Shown: in pieces, positions 49,441 to 59,946 of the stretch
Layout of the letters: every line of letters starts with the position of its first letter
Numbering within the stretch: position 1 is the stretch's first letter
From: JAGNLM01 sp964439835
GTDB taxonomy: Bacteria > Pseudomonadota > Gammaproteobacteria > JAABTG01
Assembly (NCBI GenBank): GCA_964439835.1
Contig: CAYTPQ010000010.1
Location: 1 to 64,000, forward strand
DNA length: 64,000 bases
Reading direction: 5' to 3'
Notes under the pieces: generated by a model
What the model saw: only the letters and a program-made list of their open reading frames with translations
Databases searched by the model: none
Told to the model about the DNA's origin: nothing
Made by a program: the position numbers and the translations under genes

Positions 49441-50508
49441 ATGACGGAAGCCCAGTGCTCACCTCAAGCCGCGGGAGCCGGCCCTGGCGTGACCGTAGAC
49501 CCGGTCGCCAAGGCCGCCGAGTACCTGCGCATGGTCCTGCCCATGCTGGCACGCTACAAGCTCCCGGCGGACCCGGTGCACTACGCCCTCCTGTATCACT
49601 ACGTGGCCGGCCGCAGCCAGGCCCTGTCCCGCGAGCTGGAGCCGGTGGTCGCCGGCGAGCAGGTGCTGACGCTGGAGCTGGCTCAGCGGCTCTTCAACCG
49701 CTACATCTGCGAGTCGGACGCCTCGGTCCTCGAACCGGTGCGCGAGGAGCTGCAGCGGGTCCTGACCGACACCGCGGGCCAGATGCGGGAGGCAGGCGGC
49801 GAAACCGCCCGCCTGCGCGGCTCCCTGGAGGCCCAGGCCAACGCCCTCACGGGCTCGGTCGACGCCGCAGACCTACCACGAATCCTCGGGGACCTGATCG
49901 GCACCACGGTGTCGCTGAGCAAGGCCAGCGAGTCCCTGGAGTCTCAGGTCTCGGCCGCCGCCAACCAGGTGAGTCAGCTGACGGAAGAGCTCGACCGCTT
50001 GCGCCGGGAGGCCGTGACCGACACCCTGACCCGGGTCCTGAACCGGCGCGCCTTCGACCGCGCCCTGAGCCAGGCCATCGCCAAGGCCCACGCGAATGGG
50101 GGGCCGCTCTGCCTGCTCATGGTCGACATCGACCACTTCAAACAGGTGAACGACACCTTCGGGCACCTGGTCGGCGACAAGGTCCTGCGGCTCATCGCCG
50201 AGCTGCTGCGCAAGGGCGTGAAGGGGCGGGACACGGTCGCCCGCTACGGGGGCGAGGAATTCGCCCTGATCCTGCCGGAGACGCCCCTCGAGGGCGCGCG
50301 CAGCGTCGCCGAGGCCATTCGCAGGACCATCGAGCGCAGCCGGCTGAAGCGCACCGACACCGGCGAGCCAATCGGGGTGGTCACCGTCTCACTCGGGGTG
50401 GGCCGCTACCGCATCGGGGAATCGTCGGAGGACTTCATCCGCCGGTGCGACGCGGCGCTCTACCAGGCCAAGCGCAGCGGCCGCAACCGGGTCGCGTTGG
50501 CGCCATAG
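49441..50508 (+). CDS. diguanylate cyclase (GGDEF domain)
   Basis: Predicted to make cyclic di-GMP. The 355-residue protein has a C-terminal GGDEF domain with active-site GGEEF (270-274) and the DxLTRVLNRRAF motif. Before it, a coiled coil (160-190) and a helical N-terminal domain of about 100 residues (MLARYKLPADPVHYALLYHYVAGR) resemble the sensory region of some Pseudomonas GGDEF proteins. The inhibitory I-site RxxD five residues before GGEEF is not present (KGRD), so no product inhibition is expected. No membrane span is present. ATG at 49441 follows AGGGAGGCAGG. Confidence 0.93.
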   Translation: MTEAQCSPQAAGAGPGVTVDPVAKAAEYLRMVLPMLARYKLPADPVHYALLYHYVAGRSQALSRELEPVVAGEQVLTLELAQRLFNRYICESDASVLEPVREELQRVLTDTAGQMREAGGETARLRGSLEAQANALTGSVDAADLPRILGDLIGTTVSLSKASESLESQVSAAANQVSQLTEELDRLRREAVTDTLTRVLNRRAFDRALSQAIAKAHANGGPLCLLMVDIDHFKQVNDTFGHLVGDKVLRLIAELLRKGVKGRDTVARYGGEEFALILPETPLEGARSVAEAIRRTIERSRLKRTDTGEPIGVVTVSLGVGRYRIGESSEDFIRRCDAALYQAKRSGRNRVALAP

Positions 50509-50600
50509 GGGCGTGGCCGCGACACGAACCAAGGGCACGGCCGGCGGGGCTGACGCTCATCCGGCTGCAGACCGCGTAGCGTTCCCAAGGCCTGATGGAT

Positions 50601-50684
50601 CACCGCAGAGACGCGGAGGACGCGAAGGAATGCCCGGTACGGGACACCCTCTCACTCTTTGCGCCTCTGCGTCTCTGCGGTAAG
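50601..50684. repeat. imperfect inverted repeat with CCGCAGAGACGC arms
   Basis: The left arm CACCGCAGAGACGCGGAGG begins at 50601. The reverse complement of the right arm, ending at 50684, is TTACCGCAGAGACGCAGAGG. The arms pair for about 25 bases with mismatches, around a 20-30 nt loop. The repeat lies between the convergent GGDEF and ppsA ends. The arm sequence is of a type widely scattered in bacterial genomes. It may serve as a bidirectional terminator. Confidence 0.6.
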
Positions 50685-50699
50685 TCTTTCCCTGCTCCT

Positions 50700-53108
<2,409 letters not shown>

Positions 53109-53150
53109 GGCGATTCCCCCGAAAGGTCCAGGGGATATTTCACCACAAGG

Positions 53151-53177
53151 CCTGTGCGACGCGGTACGGCGCACAGG
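53151..53177. promoter_or_regulatory. 8-bp inverted repeat upstream of ppsA
   Basis: CCTGTGCG and CGCACAGG are separated by 11 nt, about 43 bp upstream of the ppsA ATG on the minus strand. An operator or leader hairpin is possible; no -35/-10 pair can be fixed near it. Confidence 0.4.
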
Positions 53178-53303
53178 GGATAGCCGCCCTCGGCGAGGGC
53201 GCCTCCCTGGCATAACCGGGCGGGCGAGCGATAGAGGCGTCCCCCGAGGTCCGCTGCGGCGCCAGGGCCCAGGTCCGCGCCGGGGCGCTCCCCCCGTCGG
53301 CGA

Positions 53304-53879
53304 TCAGAGCGCCTTGCAGGCCGCCAGCGCCACCTTCGTGCTCGTCTGGCCCGAGCGCGAGCCCTGCTGCTCCATCTTCTTCACCACGTCCATCCCGTCC
53401 ACGACCTTGCCGAAGACCACGTGCTTGCCGTCGAGCCAGGGGGTCTCGGCCAGGGTGATGAAGAACTGCGAGCCGTTGGTGTTCGGTCCGGCGTTGGCCA
53501 TGGACAGCACCCCGGCGCCGGTGTGCTTGAGGGTGAAGTTCTCATCGGCGAACTTCTCGCCGTAGATCGATTCGCCGCCCGTGCCGTTGCCCCGGGTGAA
53601 ATCGCCGCCCTGGATCATGAAGCCCGGGATGATGCGGTGGAACGGGCTGCCCGCGTAGGCGAGCGGCTTGCCGCTCTTGCCGGTGCCCTTCTCGCCGGTG
53701 CACAGCGCACGGAAGTTCTCCGCGGTCTTCGGTACGACGTCCGCGAACAGTTCCAGCGTGATGGTTCCCGCGGGCTGGCCGTCGATGGTGACGTCCAGTG
53801 CGACCCGAGGGTTGGCGGCCATCGCAACGGCGGTAGGGAGGGTCAGCGCGGCAGCGACGATGGTGTGCTTCAAGCTCAT
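53304..53879 (-). CDS. ppiA: periplasmic peptidyl-prolyl cis-trans isomerase (cyclophilin)
   Basis: This cyclophilin of 191 residues has a signal peptide (cleavage after AMA, about 22). Catalytic-region motifs are FHRIIPGFMIQGGDFTRGNGTGG, GEKFADENF, LSMANAGPNTNGSQFFI and a C-terminal WLDGKHVVFGKVVDGMDVV. It is predicted to catalyse proline isomerisation of secreted proteins in the periplasm. The active-site Arg (FHRI) is present and the Trp that binds cyclosporin is at PWLDGKHV. ATG 53879 was chosen for the signal peptide. It sits upstream of ppsA and downstream of ppdK. Confidence 0.95.
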   Translation of the reverse strand: MSLKHTIVAAALTLPTAVAMAANPRVALDVTIDGQPAGTITLELFADVVPKTAENFRALCTGEKGTGKSGKPLAYAGSPFHRIIPGFMIQGGDFTRGNGTGGESIYGEKFADENFTLKHTGAGVLSMANAGPNTNGSQFFITLAETPWLDGKHVVFGKVVDGMDVVKKMEQQGSRSGQTSTKVALAACKAL

Positions 53880-54073
53880 GGGCGGTCTCTCCAGGTTGGC
53901 TGACGGCATCGGGTGCGGGCCTGCGCGCCCGCGGCAACCCCTCAGCGTGTCGCTGAACGAGGGTCGCCCGGGACGGTACCAGGGAAAAGGAACCTCGGCG
54001 CAGACCCGCGCGGCGAAGGGGGGTCGGCAAGCGGGGTTACGGCTCGGCCCCTCCGGTCGCCCCGCGACCGCGC

Positions 54074-54103
54074 CATGCCTGAGTCGGGGAGACCTCAGGC
54101 ATG
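54074..54103 (-). terminator. 9-bp hairpin after ppdK
   Basis: CATGCCTGA and TCAGGCATG (12-nt loop) form a perfect stem 33 bp after the ppdK stop. No T-run follows, so it may instead stabilise the 3' end. Confidence 0.45.
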
Positions 54104-54136
54104 ACGTCAGCCGCGGGGCACCTGCTTCCGCGACCG

Positions 54137-56935
54137 CTAGGCCGACTTGTCCCCCGCGCCCTTGCCCTTACCCTCCAGAATCTTGGCGTGGGCCGCCGCA
54201 AGCCGCGCGATCGGCACGCGCGGACCGGAGCACGACACGTAGTCCAGCCCGGTCTCGTGGCAGAAGCGGATGGAGGCCGGATGGCCGCCGTGCTCGCCGC
54301 AGATGCCGACCTTCAGCCCCTGGCGCGTGCCCCGGCCCCAGCCGACGGCGAGCTGCATCAGCCGGCCGACGCCCTTGACGTCCAGCACCTCGAACGGGTT
54401 GTCCTGCAGGATCCCGCGCTCGTTGTACATGGGCAGGAACTTGTTCTCCGCGTCCTCGCGCGAGAACGAGAAGGTCGCCTGGGTCAGGTCGTTGGTGCCG
54501 AACGAGAAGAACTCCGCCACCTCGGCCAGGTTGTCCGCGCGCATGCACGCGCGCACCACCTCGACCATGGTGCCGAACTTGTACTTCAGCTTCACGCCGT
54601 AGGCGCCTTCGACCGCCCGCTGCACGTTCTCGGCGTAGCTCTTCACGAGCATCAGCTCCTGTGCGGTACAGATCTGCGGCACCATGATCTCGGGCTGGAC
54701 CTCGACGCCCTCCTTGATGCACTCGGCCTCGGCCTCGAGCAACGCCCGGATCTGCATCATGTAGATCTCGGGGTAGGTGATCCCCAGCCGCACGCCGCGG
54801 TGGCCGAGCATCGGGTTCACCTCGCGCAGCGCCCGCACCTTGCGCAGGATTGCCTCCTTGCGGGTGATCACGTTGTCCACCAACCGCGTGTCGCCGAGCT
54901 CGTGCACGGTGGCGGGCAGCGGTCCGGTGACGCCCGCGGTGCCGCTGCCGGCGAGCAGCTTCACGGTCTCGGCCAGCACCTCCATGCCCTGCACCGCGCC
55001 GCGCAGGTGGCGCAGGTGGTCGATGTCGTCGACCAGCTGCTGCTCGGAGGGCAGGAACTCGTGGATCGGGGGGTCGAGGAGCCGGATCGTCACCGGTCGC
55101 GGCGCCATGATCTTGAACAGGGCCTTGAAGTCCGCGCGCTGGATCGGCAGCAGCCGGTCGAGCGCGGCCTGCCGCTGGTCCGTGGTGTCGGCGACAATCA
55201 TGTCGAGCACGATGGGCAGCCGGTCCGAGGCGTTGAACATGCGCTCGGTGCGGCACAGCCCGATCCCCATCGCCCCGTACTTGAGGGCACGCGCCGCGTC
55301 CTCCGGGGTGTCGGCGTTGGCCATGACCTTCAGGCGCGCCGCCTTGTCGGCCCAGCCGAGCAGCGTGACGAGCTCGGGCGAGAAGTCGGCCTCGACCATG
55401 GGCACCGCGCCCATGTAGATGTTGCCGGTGGTGCCGTCGATGGTGATGACGTCGCCTTCCTTGATCACCGTGTCGCCGGCGAACGCCTTGCGCAGCTGCA
55501 CGTCGACGTGGATCCCCTCGGCGCCGGCGACGCAGGGCTTGCCCATGCCGCGGGCGACCACCGCCGCGTGGGAGGTCTTGCCGCCGCGCGAGGTGAGGAT
55601 GCCCTGGGAGGCGAAGAAGCCGTGGATGTCTTCGGGCTTCGTCTCCTCACGCACGAGGATGACCTTGAAGCCCTGCTTGCCGAGGGCCTCTGCCCGATCG
55701 GCGTCGAAGATCGCCTGGCCGCTCGCCGCACCCGGCGAGGCCGGAAGGCCCGTGGCGAGTGAATCGCCCTTGAACTTCGGGTCGAGCCGCGGGTAGAGCA
55801 TCTGCTCCAGGTGCTGCGGGTTCACCCGCAGCAGCGCCTCCTGCTCGCTGATGAGCCCCTCGCGCTGCATCTCCACGGAGGTGCGCACCATCGCGCTGGC
55901 GTTCATCTTGCCGTTGCGCGTCTGCAGGCAGTAGAGCGTGCCCTTCTCGATGGTGAACTCGAAGTCCTGCACCTCGCGGTAGTGACTCTCGAGCTTGCCG
56001 CGCAGCTCGAGCAGCTGGCGGTAGAGGTCGGGCATCTCCTTGCCCATCTCGGCGAGCGGCTTCGGCGTGCGGATACCGGCCACCACGTCCTCGCCCTGGG
56101 CGTTGACCAGGTACTCGCCGTAGAGCGAGTTCTCGCCGGTGGCCGGGCTGCGCGTGAAGCCGACGCCGGTGGCACAGTCGTTGCCCATGTTGCCGAAGAC
56201 CATCGTCACCACGTTCACCGCGGTGCCGTTGGCCATGTCGGGGGTGATGTGGAACTCGCGGCGGTAGTCGATCGCGCGCTTGCCCATCCAGCTGTTGAAC
56301 ACCGCCTTCACGGCGATCTCGAGCTGCTCGTAGGGGTCGGCGGGGAACGGCTTACCGGTGTGGTCGCGCACGACCGTGAGGAAGCGCTCGCTGATCTCCT
56401 TCAGGTGCTCGGCCTGCAGCGCCACGTCGACTTTCGCGCCGACCCGCTCCTTGACGGTCTCGAACTGCTCGTCGAAGAGCTCGTCGGGCACGCCGAGGGC
56501 GACCTTGCCGAAGAGCTGGATGAAACGCCGGTAGGCGTCGTACCCGAAACGCTCGTTGCGGGTCTGCTCGATGAGCCCGGCGAGGGTCTGCTCGTTGAGG
56601 CCGAGGTTCAGAATCGTGTCCATCATCCCCGGCATCGACATCGCCGAGCCGGAGCGCACCGACACCAGCAACGGATTCTTCGCGGCGCCGAAGCCCTTGC
56701 CGGTCTTCTTCTCGAGCGCCGCCATGTGCGCGCGCACCTCGTCCATCAGACCGGCCGGCACCTGCCGCTCGGCGTGCGCGAGGTAGGCCAGGCAGGCCTC
56801 GGTGGTGATGACGAAGCCGGGCGGCACGTTGAGCCCGATCTGCGTCATCTCGCAGAGGTTCGCGCCCTTGCCGCCGAGCAGGTGCTTGTTCTTGCCGTCG
56901 CCTTCCTCGAATCCGTAGACCCACTTCGTGCTCAT
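54137..56935 (-). CDS. ppdK: pyruvate, phosphate dikinase
   Basis: PpdK converts pyruvate, ATP and phosphate to PEP, AMP and pyrophosphate, reversibly. The 932-residue protein has the N-terminal ATP-grasp domain (MSTKWVYGFEEGDGKNKHLLGGKGANL), the swivelling phosphohistidine GGKTSHAAVVARG and the C-terminal PEP/pyruvate domain. The catalytic Cys is in DYVSCSGPRVPIARLAAAHA. Length fits bacterial PPDKs (870-950). It stands with ppsA in the same strand block, giving two pyruvate-to-PEP enzymes. The C-terminal tail KGKGAGDKSA is lineage-specific. Confidence 0.97.
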   Translation of the reverse strand: MSTKWVYGFEEGDGKNKHLLGGKGANLCEMTQIGLNVPPGFVITTEACLAYLAHAERQVPAGLMDEVRAHMAALEKKTGKGFGAAKNPLLVSVRSGSAMSMPGMMDTILNLGLNEQTLAGLIEQTRNERFGYDAYRRFIQLFGKVALGVPDELFDEQFETVKERVGAKVDVALQAEHLKEISERFLTVVRDHTGKPFPADPYEQLEIAVKAVFNSWMGKRAIDYRREFHITPDMANGTAVNVVTMVFGNMGNDCATGVGFTRSPATGENSLYGEYLVNAQGEDVVAGIRTPKPLAEMGKEMPDLYRQLLELRGKLESHYREVQDFEFTIEKGTLYCLQTRNGKMNASAMVRTSVEMQREGLISEQEALLRVNPQHLEQMLYPRLDPKFKGDSLATGLPASPGAASGQAIFDADRAEALGKQGFKVILVREETKPEDIHGFFASQGILTSRGGKTSHAAVVARGMGKPCVAGAEGIHVDVQLRKAFAGDTVIKEGDVITIDGTTGNIYMGAVPMVEADFSPELVTLLGWADKAARLKVMANADTPEDAARALKYGAMGIGLCRTERMFNASDRLPIVLDMIVADTTDQRQAALDRLLPIQRADFKALFKIMAPRPVTIRLLDPPIHEFLPSEQQLVDDIDHLRHLRGAVQGMEVLAETVKLLAGSGTAGVTGPLPATVHELGDTRLVDNVITRKEAILRKVRALREVNPMLGHRGVRLGITYPEIYMMQIRALLEAEAECIKEGVEVQPEIMVPQICTAQELMLVKSYAENVQRAVEGAYGVKLKYKFGTMVEVVRACMRADNLAEVAEFFSFGTNDLTQATFSFSREDAENKFLPMYNERGILQDNPFEVLDVKGVGRLMQLAVGWGRGTRQGLKVGICGEHGGHPASIRFCHETGLDYVSCSGPRVPIARLAAAHAKILEGKGKGAGDKSA

Positions 56936-57073
56936 CGTGTCGTCCCTATCGTTCCACTGTGAAAAAGGAGTTCCGCACAGGCACCAGGCCCGGCGTCACC
57001 GGGCGGCGGGCGCTCGCGCGCCCCGGCCGGCGTCGCGCCGCGAGACCGAGAGGCAGGCTATCGGACCCGGGCA

Positions 57074-57122
57074 GGTAAACTTGATGAAGGTTAATTTAGG
57101 GCCGCTAATGTTACCGGAAATC
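57074..57122. promoter_or_regulatory. AT-rich patch upstream of ppdK
   Basis: In the 230-bp gap between pgi and ppdK a short AT-rich patch (GGTAAACTTGATGAAGG, TTAATTTAGG, TAATGTTACC) is the probable promoter region for ppdK. Confident hexamers cannot be assigned. Confidence 0.35.
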
Positions 57123-57165
57123 GCTCCCTGGCGATCGAGCGAGGCCGCCGCCCCGGCCGGAAGAC

Positions 57166-58821
57166 CTACCCGCGCCGCGATCGGCGCTCCCGCACTAGGC
57201 GGATGAGCCCCGTCGTGGAGGCGTCGTGCTCGCTGAGTGGCGCGCCGGCTGCCAGCTCGGGCTGGATCACCCGCGCCAGCTGCTTGCCGAGCTCTACCCC
57301 CCACTGATCGAAGGCGTTGATCCCCCAGACCACGCTCTGCACGAACACCTCGTGCTCGTAGAGCGCGACCAGCGCGCCCAGGACCTCCGGGGTGAGGCGC
57401 TGGTAGACAAGGGTTGTGGTCGGCTGGTTGCCCGGGAGCACCCGGTGCGGGACTGCCGCCTCGAGCGCCTCGCCGGAGAGCCCCGCCGCCACCAGCTCCG
57501 CCCGCGCCTCCGCGGCGGTGCGCCCGCGCATCAGGGCCTCGGTCTGGGCCAGGGCGTTGGCGAGCACCCCCTCGTGGTGCCCCGCGAGCTCGCGCTCCGG
57601 CTCCAGGGGCACGATGAAGTCCGCCGGCACGAGCCGGGTCCCCTGGTGGAGCAGCTGGTAGAAGGCGTGCTGACCGTTGTTCCCCGGCGCACCCCAGACC
57701 ACCGCCGAGGTCTGCCGCGTGACCGGCCGGCCGTCGCGGGTGACGCGCTTGCCGTTGCTCTCCATCTCGAGCTGTTGCAGGTAGGCCGGGAACAGCCGCA
57801 GGGCGTAGTCGTAGGGAAGCACCGCGTGGGTGGGCGCGCCGAAGAGGTTCGCGTACCAGACCCGCAGCAGTCCCAGGATCGCCGGGAGGTTGCGCTCCCA
57901 GGGCGCGCCCCGGAAGTGCTCGTCCATGGCGTGGGCCCCGGCCAGAAGCCCCTCGAAGCGGTCCATGCCGACCAGGATCGCGACCGGGAGACCGATGGCC
58001 GACCACACGGAGTAGCGCCCGCCGACCCAGTCCCAGAACCCGAACATGTTGTCGAGGTCGATGCCGAACTCCCGTACCCGCTCGGCGCTGGTCGAGACCG
58101 CCACGAAGTGACGGGCCACCGCCCGCTCGTCGCCCAGGCGCTCGACCAGCCAGGCCCGCGCCGAGCGGGCGTTGGTGAGGGTCTCCTGGGTGGTGAAGGT
58201 CTTGGACTCGACGATGAAGAGCGTGGTCTCCGGGTCCAGATGGACCAGGGTCTCCGCCAGGTCGGTGCCGTCCAGGTTGGAGACGAAGTAGCCCGTCAGG
58301 TCGGGCCGCCCGTAGGCCGCCAGGGCGGCCGCGGCCATCGCGGGCCCCAGGTCGGAGCCGCCGATCCCGAGGTTGACCACGCTGCGGATCGGCTTGCCGG
58401 TGTGGCCCGTCCAGGACCCGTCGCGCACCTCCCGGACCAACCGCCCCATGCGCGCGAGGACCTCATTGATCTCGGGCATTACGTCCTCGCCGCGCACCCG
58501 GATCGGCCGCCCGGAGCGGTTGCGCAGGGCCACGTGCAGGACCGCGCGGCCCTCGGTCTCGTTGATCGGCTCGCCGCCGAACATCCGCTCGGTCCACCCG
58601 CGCAGGTCGACCGCATCGGCGAGTCGCGCGAGCAAGGCCAGGGTCTGCGCACTCGCCCGGGCCTTCGAGTAGTCCATGAAGATCCCGCAGGCCTCGACCG
58701 ACATCCGCGAGAACCGGTCCGGGTCGCGGGCGAAAAGCTCTCGCAGGTGCAGGCCTTCGACCTCGCGGTAGTGGGCCTCGAGCGCCTCCCAGGCGGACCT
58801 GACCTCAGCTCCCTCGTGCAT
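57166..58821 (-). CDS. pgi: glucose-6-phosphate isomerase
   Basis: Pgi interconverts glucose-6-P and fructose-6-P. The 551-residue protein is the same length as the E. coli enzyme. The family patterns FMDYSKARAS, LRNRSGRPI, VVNLGIGGSDLGPAMAA, TLFIVESKTFTTQETLTNA, GGRYSVWSAIGLPVAIL and QLEMESNGK are present, as are the catalytic Glu and His (GNNGQHAFYQLLHQGT). A GAGGC lies 4-8 nt before the ATG, directly next to a 7-bp hairpin in the leader. It follows glk in the carbohydrate block. Confidence 0.97.
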   Translation of the reverse strand: MHEGAEVRSAWEALEAHYREVEGLHLRELFARDPDRFSRMSVEACGIFMDYSKARASAQTLALLARLADAVDLRGWTERMFGGEPINETEGRAVLHVALRNRSGRPIRVRGEDVMPEINEVLARMGRLVREVRDGSWTGHTGKPIRSVVNLGIGGSDLGPAMAAAALAAYGRPDLTGYFVSNLDGTDLAETLVHLDPETTLFIVESKTFTTQETLTNARSARAWLVERLGDERAVARHFVAVSTSAERVREFGIDLDNMFGFWDWVGGRYSVWSAIGLPVAILVGMDRFEGLLAGAHAMDEHFRGAPWERNLPAILGLLRVWYANLFGAPTHAVLPYDYALRLFPAYLQQLEMESNGKRVTRDGRPVTRQTSAVVWGAPGNNGQHAFYQLLHQGTRLVPADFIVPLEPERELAGHHEGVLANALAQTEALMRGRTAAEARAELVAAGLSGEALEAAVPHRVLPGNQPTTTLVYQRLTPEVLGALVALYEHEVFVQSVVWGINAFDQWGVELGKQLARVIQPELAAGAPLSEHDASTTGLIRLVRERRSRRG

Positions 58822-58830
58822 GGCTGCCTC

Positions 58831-58847
58831 GCATTCGGGGCGAATGC
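58831..58847 (-). promoter_or_regulatory. 7-bp hairpin in the pgi leader
   Basis: GCATTCG and CGAATGC (3-nt loop) form a perfect stem directly 5' of the GAGGC Shine-Dalgarno of pgi. It could modulate translation initiation. Confidence 0.4.
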
Positions 58848-58865
58848 CCCTGAGGAACTACTTTC

Positions 58866-58894
58866 AATATATCCGATAACCCTATGTAACGTAA
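58866..58894 (-). promoter_or_regulatory. putative sigma70 promoter for pgi
   Basis: On the minus strand TTACGT (58889-58894) and TATATT (58866-58871) are spaced by exactly 17 bp. The -35 is weak, the -10 good. The direct repeats GTAAC, GTAAC and GTAAC between 58886 and 58904 partly overlap it. It lies just past the glk stop. Confidence 0.45.
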
Positions 58895-58896
58895 CG

Positions 58897-59886
58897 TCAG
58901 TAACCAGCCGGAGCCGACGGAGAGGCGGATACGCCTTGCCCCCCGGCGCTGGGGTTGGCCACCGGACCGGCCAACAGAGCCGCCCCGATCATGCCCGCCT
59001 GGTCGCCAGCGCGAGAGGCCGAGACCGTCACACGCCCGCGCAGCACGGGGATCAGGTCGGCGTCGAGCCGGCGGGCGAAAGCCGGCTGCATCAGGTCCCA
59101 GGAGGCAGTCAGCCCGCCGCCGATCACCACGTGAGTGACGTCCGCAACCTTCAAGACGTGGGCCGTACCGCGGGCCAGCATCTCTCCGGCCAGGGCGAAG
59201 GCATCCAGGGCCTGCCGGTTGCCCTCGCGGGCCAGTCGGGCGACCTCCCGGGCCTCGACCCCCTGGCCGGTCGCCTCCTGGTAGGAGAGGACCACCCCGC
59301 TCGCCGAGGCGTAGCGCTCCAGGCACCCGTGATTGCCGCACCCACACGCACGCCCCCCCGGCTCCAGCGTCAGGTGGCCGACCTCCATGGCGACCCCGTG
59401 GCTGCCGCGGTAGGGCCGGCCGTCGATCACCAGCCCCCCCCCGACGCCGGTGCCCAGCCCGAGGTAGGCGAGGCTCGCGGGCCGCTCCGGGTGCATCGCC
59501 CACTCGCCGTAGGCGGCGGCGAGCGCGTCGTTCTCCGCCAGGACCGGAACCCCCCAGGTCGCAGCCAGCGGCGTGACCAGGTCGGCGTCCACCACCCCGG
59601 GGATGTTCGGCGAGCTGACCAGGCGACCGCTCGCCGGGTCGAGGAAACCGGGCACCGCCAGACCGACGGCCGTCACCGCCGGATAGTGGCCCAGGGCCAC
59701 GGCGACAGCCTCGCCCAGGACCTGCAGGACGTGGGCCAGCGAGCCCCCGGGGTCCTCCGCGCGGCAGCGGGAGAAGTGGGCCGCAAACCGGTCTTCCCAG
59801 ACCACCCGGAGACCCTCGACGACCCCCACGCGCACGTGGGTACCGCCGACGTCGACTCCGACCCGCAGGGCCTGCGCGTCCGTCAT
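58897..59886 (-). CDS. glk: ROK-family glucokinase
   Basis: This kinase phosphorylates glucose, using ATP or polyphosphate. The 329-residue protein has the ATP-binding VGVDVGGTHVRVGVVEG, the catalytic ENDALAAAYGEW and the ROK zinc motif CGCGNHGCLE. GHLTLEPGG precedes the zinc motif. Start ATG 59886 (MTDAQALRVG) is chosen over one 16 codons upstream. The C-terminal 25 residues are a Gly/Ser/Pro tail. It sits between malQ and pgi, which matches a route from free glucose to fructose-6-P. Confidence 0.92.
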   Translation of the reverse strand: MTDAQALRVGVDVGGTHVRVGVVEGLRVVWEDRFAAHFSRCRAEDPGGSLAHVLQVLGEAVAVALGHYPAVTAVGLAVPGFLDPASGRLVSSPNIPGVVDADLVTPLAATWGVPVLAENDALAAAYGEWAMHPERPASLAYLGLGTGVGGGLVIDGRPYRGSHGVAMEVGHLTLEPGGRACGCGNHGCLERYASASGVVLSYQEATGQGVEAREVARLAREGNRQALDAFALAGEMLARGTAHVLKVADVTHVVIGGGLTASWDLMQPAFARRLDADLIPVLRGRVTVSASRAGDQAGMIGAALLAGPVANPSAGGQGVSASPSAPAGY

Positions 59887-59946
59887 CCGCCCGCACACCG
59901 CTCCGTGGCGACCCGGCCCGGGCACTCCAGCCACGGGACGAGGGCC

